From the NCBI GenBank assembly GCA_019423835.1, contig JAHZAR010000100.1, positions 1 through 8,725 on the forward strand: a stretch of 8,725 nucleotides of DNA, in the 5' to 3' direction. A program made the translations under genes and the position numbers. Numbering within the stretch: the stretch's first letter is position 1; each line of letters starts with the position of its first letter. Source of the DNA: Clostridiales bacterium. Its GTDB lineage: Bacteria > Bacillota > Clostridia > Lachnospirales > Lachnospiraceae. Positions 5,554-8,725 of the stretch are shown here, piece by piece. The notes beneath the pieces are model-generated. The model was not told the DNA's origin. It was given only the letters and a program-made list of their open reading frames with translations, and ran no database searches.

Positions 5554-6798
5554 ATGGTTGTAGAGCTGGTATCTGTGGGAACGGAACTGCTGCTGGGCAA
5601 TATTGTGAATACCAATGCCAGGTATCTGGCTGAGAAATGTGCGATGCTGGGACTGAACGTCTACTATCAGACAACAGTAGGCGACAATGAGGAGCGCCTC
5701 TCGGAGGTGATCCGGACTGCCCTGAACCGTTCCGATATTGTGGTGTTAAACGGCGGCCTGGGACCTACTGAGGATGATCTGACGAAGGAGACCTGTGCAA
5801 AGGTGATGGGACTTCCCCTTGTGAAGGATGTGCACACGGAGGAGAGGCTGAAGGAGCATTACAGGGGAAGAAAAAAGGAGGATCTGCCTGACAGCAACTG
5901 GAAACAGGCCCTGATCCCGGAGGGCGCTGCAGTGTTTGACAATGAGAACGGCACGGCTCCGGGGCTGGCAGTGGAAAAGGATGGAAAGACGGCAATTCTC
6001 CTGCCAGGCCCTCCGGGAGAGCTGTATCCGATGGTGGAAAACCAGGTCTGCCCCTATCTTCAGAATAAGAACTCAGAGGTGATCCTCTCCCAGATGATTA
6101 AAATCTGCGGCTACGGAGAGAGCAAGGTGGAGGAGATGATTCTCGACCTGATCGATAGCCAGACGAATCCTACCCTTGCGACATACGCCAAGCTCAAGGA
6201 GGTTCATCTGCGAGTGACAGCCAGGGCTGCCTCTGAGGAGGAGGCAAAAAAGCTCCTGAAGCCGGTGGTAAAGGAAATCAAAAAAAGATTCGGTGATGCA
6301 GTCTACACGACATATGAGAATGAGACACTCCAGGATGCAGTAGTAAAGCTGTTAAAGAAGCATGAACTCACAGTGACCACCGCTGAGTCCTGCACAGGCG
6401 GTCTCCTGGCAGGAACTCTGGTGAGTGTGCCGGGAGTCTCTGATGTGTTCAAGGAAGGATTTGTCACCTATTCCAACAAGGCCAAGCGAAGGCTTCTCGA
6501 CGTCAGCAAGAGCACGCTTAAAAAGTATGGGGCGGTCAGTCCCCAGACGGCTAAGGAGATGGCCAAGGGAGGCGTATTCGCCACAGATGCGGATGTGTGC
6601 ATAGCGATCACAGGACTTGCAGGACCTGACGGGGCAACGCCGGAAAAGCCGGTGGGTCTGGTCTATATTGCCTGCTATATGAATGACAAGGTGCAGGTGG
6701 AGGAATTCCGCTTTAAGGGGAACCGTCAGAAAGTCAGGGAGCAGTCAGTGGTGCAGGCTCTGGATCTTCTGAGACGATCGATTCTCGCGTTCTCCTGA
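5554..6798 (+). CDS. cinA: CinA-family protein with nicotinamide-nucleotide amidase domain
   Basis: A 414-residue, two-domain protein of the usual full CinA length. The N-terminal molybdopterin-binding-like (COG1058) domain, about 1-170, begins VELVSVGTELLLGNIVNTN and contains LNGGLGPTEDDLTKE (65-79) and LLPGPPGEL. The C-terminal CinA/PncC domain (about 255-414) has AESCTGG (277-283, likely catalytic Ser279), FVTYSNKAKRRLL with Y306 and K309, and ITGLAGPDGATPEKPVG. PncC hydrolyses nicotinamide mononucleotide to nicotinate mononucleotide and ammonia in pyridine nucleotide salvage; the N-terminal domain in related proteins has ADP-ribose pyrophosphatase activity. The AGAAGGGAG ribosome binding site lies within the pgsA end. 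In many Firmicutes cinA is followed by recA; here it is not. No convincing terminator follows. Confidence 0.94.
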   Translation: MVVELVSVGTELLLGNIVNTNARYLAEKCAMLGLNVYYQTTVGDNEERLSEVIRTALNRSDIVVLNGGLGPTEDDLTKETCAKVMGLPLVKDVHTEERLKEHYRGRKKEDLPDSNWKQALIPEGAAVFDNENGTAPGLAVEKDGKTAILLPGPPGELYPMVENQVCPYLQNKNSEVILSQMIKICGYGESKVEEMILDLIDSQTNPTLATYAKLKEVHLRVTARAASEEEAKKLLKPVVKEIKKRFGDAVYTTYENETLQDAVVKLLKKHELTVTTAESCTGGLLAGTLVSVPGVSDVFKEGFVTYSNKAKRRLLDVSKSTLKKYGAVSPQTAKEMAKGGVFATDADVCIAITGLAGPDGATPEKPVGLVYIACYMNDKVQVEEFRFKGNRQKVREQSVVQALDLLRRSILAFS

Positions 6799-6866
6799 GT
6801 CGGACGGAACTCATACCCGCCTGTTCCGCAGGCTGCAAAGAAGCTGTTTTCAAAGGTGCGGAGTAA

Positions 6867-6906
6867 GGCTTTTCTGAGTGATCCTTGAATGAGAGCGCCA
6901 AAAGCC
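6867..6906 (+). repeat. Inverted repeat in the gap upstream of the 105-residue gene
   Basis: The arms GGCTTTT (6867-6873) and AAAAGCC (6900-6906) end 3 bases before the ribosome binding site GGGAGG (6910-6915). The same gap (6799-6925) also holds CGGAAC/GTTCCG (6805-6810, 6823-6828). Neither hairpin is followed by a T tract and no convincing promoter is seen, so transcription from cinA may continue through. Confidence 0.3.
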
Positions 6907-6925
6907 TATGGGAGGAAACAAGACG

Positions 6926-7243
6926 ATGCAGTTTTATGAGCACTTATACACAGGAGAGCGGGCAGCGGGAAAGCGTTTCACAATCCTTCAGAACCTGCGC
7001 CGGAAAAAATTTCAGCCTGGTGTATATGTTATAACACCTGCGTCCGGAGGACATAATCTACTTGATATTTATCACTGCTCTGAAATTTACCGGCCCTGGT
7101 ATGAAAAAAAGGATCTCCTGATTGTGGGCATTGCTCTCGGCTATGACGATGCCTGTCTGCTGGCCGGCCAGATAGTAAACGAGGTCTACCAGGCCACAGG
7201 AGGCTTTGACGTGAAGCAGTATCTTCTGAAAAATGTGCGTTAG
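6926..7243 (+). CDS. Conserved-looking small protein of unknown function
   Basis: A 105-residue soluble protein with no signal peptide or membrane segment. The N-terminal part is basic (GERAAGKRFTILQNLRRKK, residues 10-28). It is followed by a VYVITPASGGHNLLDIY segment (33-49), the hydrophobic stretch DLLIVGIALGYDDACLLAGQIV (63-84), and a short C-terminal VKQYLLKNVR. I do not recognise a named domain; it resembles unnamed proteins I associate with Lachnospiraceae, but that is memory only. An in-frame ATG at 6908 is possible, but GGGAGG (6910-6915) lies inside that extension and serves the ATG at 6926, about 10 bases on. The gene ends 9 bases before the ytfI-like ATG, so they are likely cotranscribed. 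I infer no function. Confidence 0.8.
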   Translation: MQFYEHLYTGERAAGKRFTILQNLRRKKFQPGVYVITPASGGHNLLDIYHCSEIYRPWYEKKDLLIVGIALGYDDACLLAGQIVNEVYQATGGFDVKQYLLKNVR

Positions 7244-7252
7244 GTGGGAAAC

Positions 7253-8293
7253 ATGCTCCATATAGTATTTCTAATCCTGAAAATAATTTTATTTCTCATA
7301 CTGGCTGTGCTGGGGCTTCTGCTTGCCGCCGCTCTTGCAGTTTTTCTGGCGCCTGTCCGCTACCGGGCCGAAGCGTCACTGCAGGAAGAAATTCATGCCA
7401 GGGGACGGATCTCCTGGCTGTTTCACCTGATCAGCGTTTCCGTTACGTACCAGAATCCTCCCCGGTCAGGCGGGGAACGGCTGGAGACAGAGATCAGACT
7501 TTTTGGCTTTCGCCTTTTCAGGAAAAAGGAAGAAAAAGGAAGGGGCGAAGAGCATGAGGCAGAGAGGAAGAGAACGGAGAGTCGAGAGAGCAGGAGGATG
7601 GATGACAGAGAGCCCGTGACAGCCCTGGAGGACAGACGGGAAGACGCGGGTGAACCGGGGGAACGGGAGGAAAGCCAGCCGCAGGAGCCGGTATTCTTTG
7701 AGGCGCCCAGCGAGATTCCGATAAAGAGGTCCTCCCGGGAGCCCGGCAGTATCCCTCCTAAACCGCCGGAGGAACAGGCGGAAGGAAGTTCAGAGAAAGG
7801 CAGCCGCAGCGGACACGGAGGCCGCCTGCGCTCCGGAGCCGGCAGGATCGTGTCTGGGCTCAGACAGAAGAAGGACCGGCTGATGAAGGCTTTCCGCAGC
7901 TTCAGACACAGGCTGTCAGAACTGGTCCGAAAGAAAGAGCAGCTGACAGCCCTGATTCAGAATGAGGAGAACAGAAGGACAGCAGGCCTGGTACTAACCA
8001 GCGCCAAGCGGCTGCTGCGCCGCCTGCTGCCAAGGCTCAGCGGAAAGCTGAGCTTCGGAGTGGAAGATCCGTATCTGATGGGGAAGGTTCTGACGGCTCT
8101 GGCGGTTTTCTACCCTCTGTACGGAAAAACCCTTGTGTTGACGCCTGTGTTCGATGAAAACAGGCTGGAGGGAGAAATCTCTCTGAAGGGAGGCTTCTGT
8201 CTCGGCTCCTTTGCAGCTTTTGGGTTCAGGATATTACTTGACAAAAATTTCAGGCGTCTGCTCAGACAGTTCCTGAGAGAAGGAGGAATATAA
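7253..8293 (+). CDS. ytfI: DUF2953 membrane protein (YtfI-like)
   Basis: A 346-residue protein. Residues 3-33 form one strong hydrophobic N-terminal membrane anchor, followed by APVRYRAEASL and a predicted beta-rich segment to about 90. Residues 91-205 are a highly charged, glutamate/arginine/proline-rich linker with little hydrophobic content. The conserved DUF2953 C-terminal core follows (about 260-345), containing SFGVEDPYLMGKVLTALAVFYPLYGK and LEGEISLKGGFCLGSF. An in-frame GTG at 7244 exists, but the GGTGGG just upstream favours the ATG at 7253. The immediate neighbour is gerW, as in B. subtilis ytfI-ytfJ, which supports the call and suggests a link to sporulation or spore germination. 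The biochemical role is not known. The charged linker makes this version longer than I recall for Bacillus homologues. Confidence 0.8.
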   Translation: MLHIVFLILKIILFLILAVLGLLLAAALAVFLAPVRYRAEASLQEEIHARGRISWLFHLISVSVTYQNPPRSGGERLETEIRLFGFRLFRKKEEKGRGEEHEAERKRTESRESRRMDDREPVTALEDRREDAGEPGEREESQPQEPVFFEAPSEIPIKRSSREPGSIPPKPPEEQAEGSSEKGSRSGHGGRLRSGAGRIVSGLRQKKDRLMKAFRSFRHRLSELVRKKEQLTALIQNEENRRTAGLVLTSAKRLLRRLLPRLSGKLSFGVEDPYLMGKVLTALAVFYPLYGKTLVLTPVFDENRLEGEISLKGGFCLGSFAAFGFRILLDKNFRRLLRQFLREGGI

Positions 8294-8297
8294 GAGA

Positions 8298-8711
8298 ATG
8301 GCAGATAATCAGTTTTCGTCCACCGTGGAGGCCCTGTTTAAGGGAATGGACAGTTTTGTAACCACAAAGACCGTAGTAGGCGAGGCCGTAAAGATCGATG
8401 ATGCCATTATTCTGCCGTTGGTGGATGTATCCTGCGGGATGGCGGCAGGTGCCTTTCATCAGTCGGCCAAGAATAACGGAGCAGGGGGAATGAGCGCCAA
8501 GATCAGCCCCAGCGCCGTTCTCGTGATTCAGAACGGAGTGACCAAGCTCGTCAATGTCAAACATCAGGATGCAGTTACAAAAATCATTGATCTGGTCCCT
8601 GATTTTGTAAACCGCTTTGCGGGAGGGCCGTCTCAGGAGGCGGTAAAGAGGGCAGAGGAGATGGCGTCCTCTTTCGAAAAGGGGGATGAGAATAAAGAGG
8701 AAACGCCGTAG
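8298..8711 (+). CDS. gerW: GerW family sporulation protein (YtfJ-like)
   Basis: A 137-residue protein. The N-terminus contains VEALFKGMDSFVTTKTVVGEAVKIDDAIILPLVDVSCGMAAGAF, the typical GerW opening of an amphipathic helix, a TVVGEPV-like strand and an IIP(I/L)..V strand. A glycine-containing segment NNGAGGMSAKISPSAVLVIQNG (54-75) and KLVNVKHQD follow. DAVTKIIDLVPDFVNRF (about 87-103) forms the final helix, with a charged tail. B. subtilis YtfJ/GerW is a forespore-expressed protein needed for normal spore germination. Its presence marks the organism as a spore former. AGGAGGA (8281-8287) lies 10 bases before ATG, within the end of the ytfI-like gene, so the two are cotranscribed. The glycine-rich loop is shorter than in the Bacillus protein as I remember it. 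The last 14 bases of the window hold nothing recognisable. Confidence 0.92.
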   Translation: MADNQFSSTVEALFKGMDSFVTTKTVVGEAVKIDDAIILPLVDVSCGMAAGAFHQSAKNNGAGGMSAKISPSAVLVIQNGVTKLVNVKHQDAVTKIIDLVPDFVNRFAGGPSQEAVKRAEEMASSFEKGDENKEETP

Positions 8712-8725
8712 AGGCTGAAAATAGC

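Noticed and set aside
6734..6943. 69-residue minus-strand frame over the cinA 3' end and following gap
   Set aside because: It has no ribosome binding site or recognisable protein features and overlaps the cinA C-terminal domain.

Overview
The window looks like chromosomal DNA of a spore-forming Clostridia member, most likely family Lachnospiraceae. The reasons are the moderately GC-rich, purine-heavy coding strand, strong Shine-Dalgarno sites, a Firmicutes-type yicC-gmk-rpoZ cluster, the sporulation protein GerW, and a citrate lyase gene beside a LysR regulator. This assignment comes from gene content and remembered protein families, not from a search. There are no rRNA or tRNA genes, CRISPR arrays, insertion sequences or phage genes in view, and no gap between genes exceeds about 250 bases.

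Left region (1-1615): the 3' end of citF (citrate lyase alpha chain) runs rightward into a convergent gene for a LysR-type regulator. The gap between them holds several hairpins, one of which can act as a terminator for citF. The regulator is transcribed leftward from a 251-base divergent spacer that also carries a near-consensus promoter for the rightward operon. The lysR side of the spacer has its own candidate promoter bracketed by an inverted repeat, followed by a leader that can fold into competing hairpins.

Central region (1616-6798): a rightward housekeeping cluster. It encodes the endoribonuclease-family protein YicC, guanylate kinase Gmk, RNA polymerase omega subunit RpoZ, the ribosomal protein S12 methylthiotransferase RimO, phosphatidylglycerophosphate synthase PgsA, and the two-domain CinA/PncC protein. 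An intrinsic terminator separates rpoZ from rimO. rpoZ seems to have its own promoter within the gmk-rpoZ spacer, downstream of a long hairpin. rimO, pgsA and cinA overlap or nearly touch and are probably cotranscribed.

Right region (6799-8725): a small conserved-looking protein of unknown function, a membrane-anchored DUF2953 protein (YtfI-like) with a long charged linker, and GerW (YtfJ-like). The pair ytfI-ytfJ is also adjacent in Bacillus subtilis, which supports both calls.

Most of the window is ordinary core genome. I found no clear new multi-gene system. The points most worth a second look are the cysteine-rich effector domain of the LysR regulator beside citrate lyase, the structured lysR leader with its 38-codon upstream frame, the long gmk-rpoZ hairpin and the adjacent rpoZ promoter, and the unknown 105-residue protein next to ytfI-gerW.
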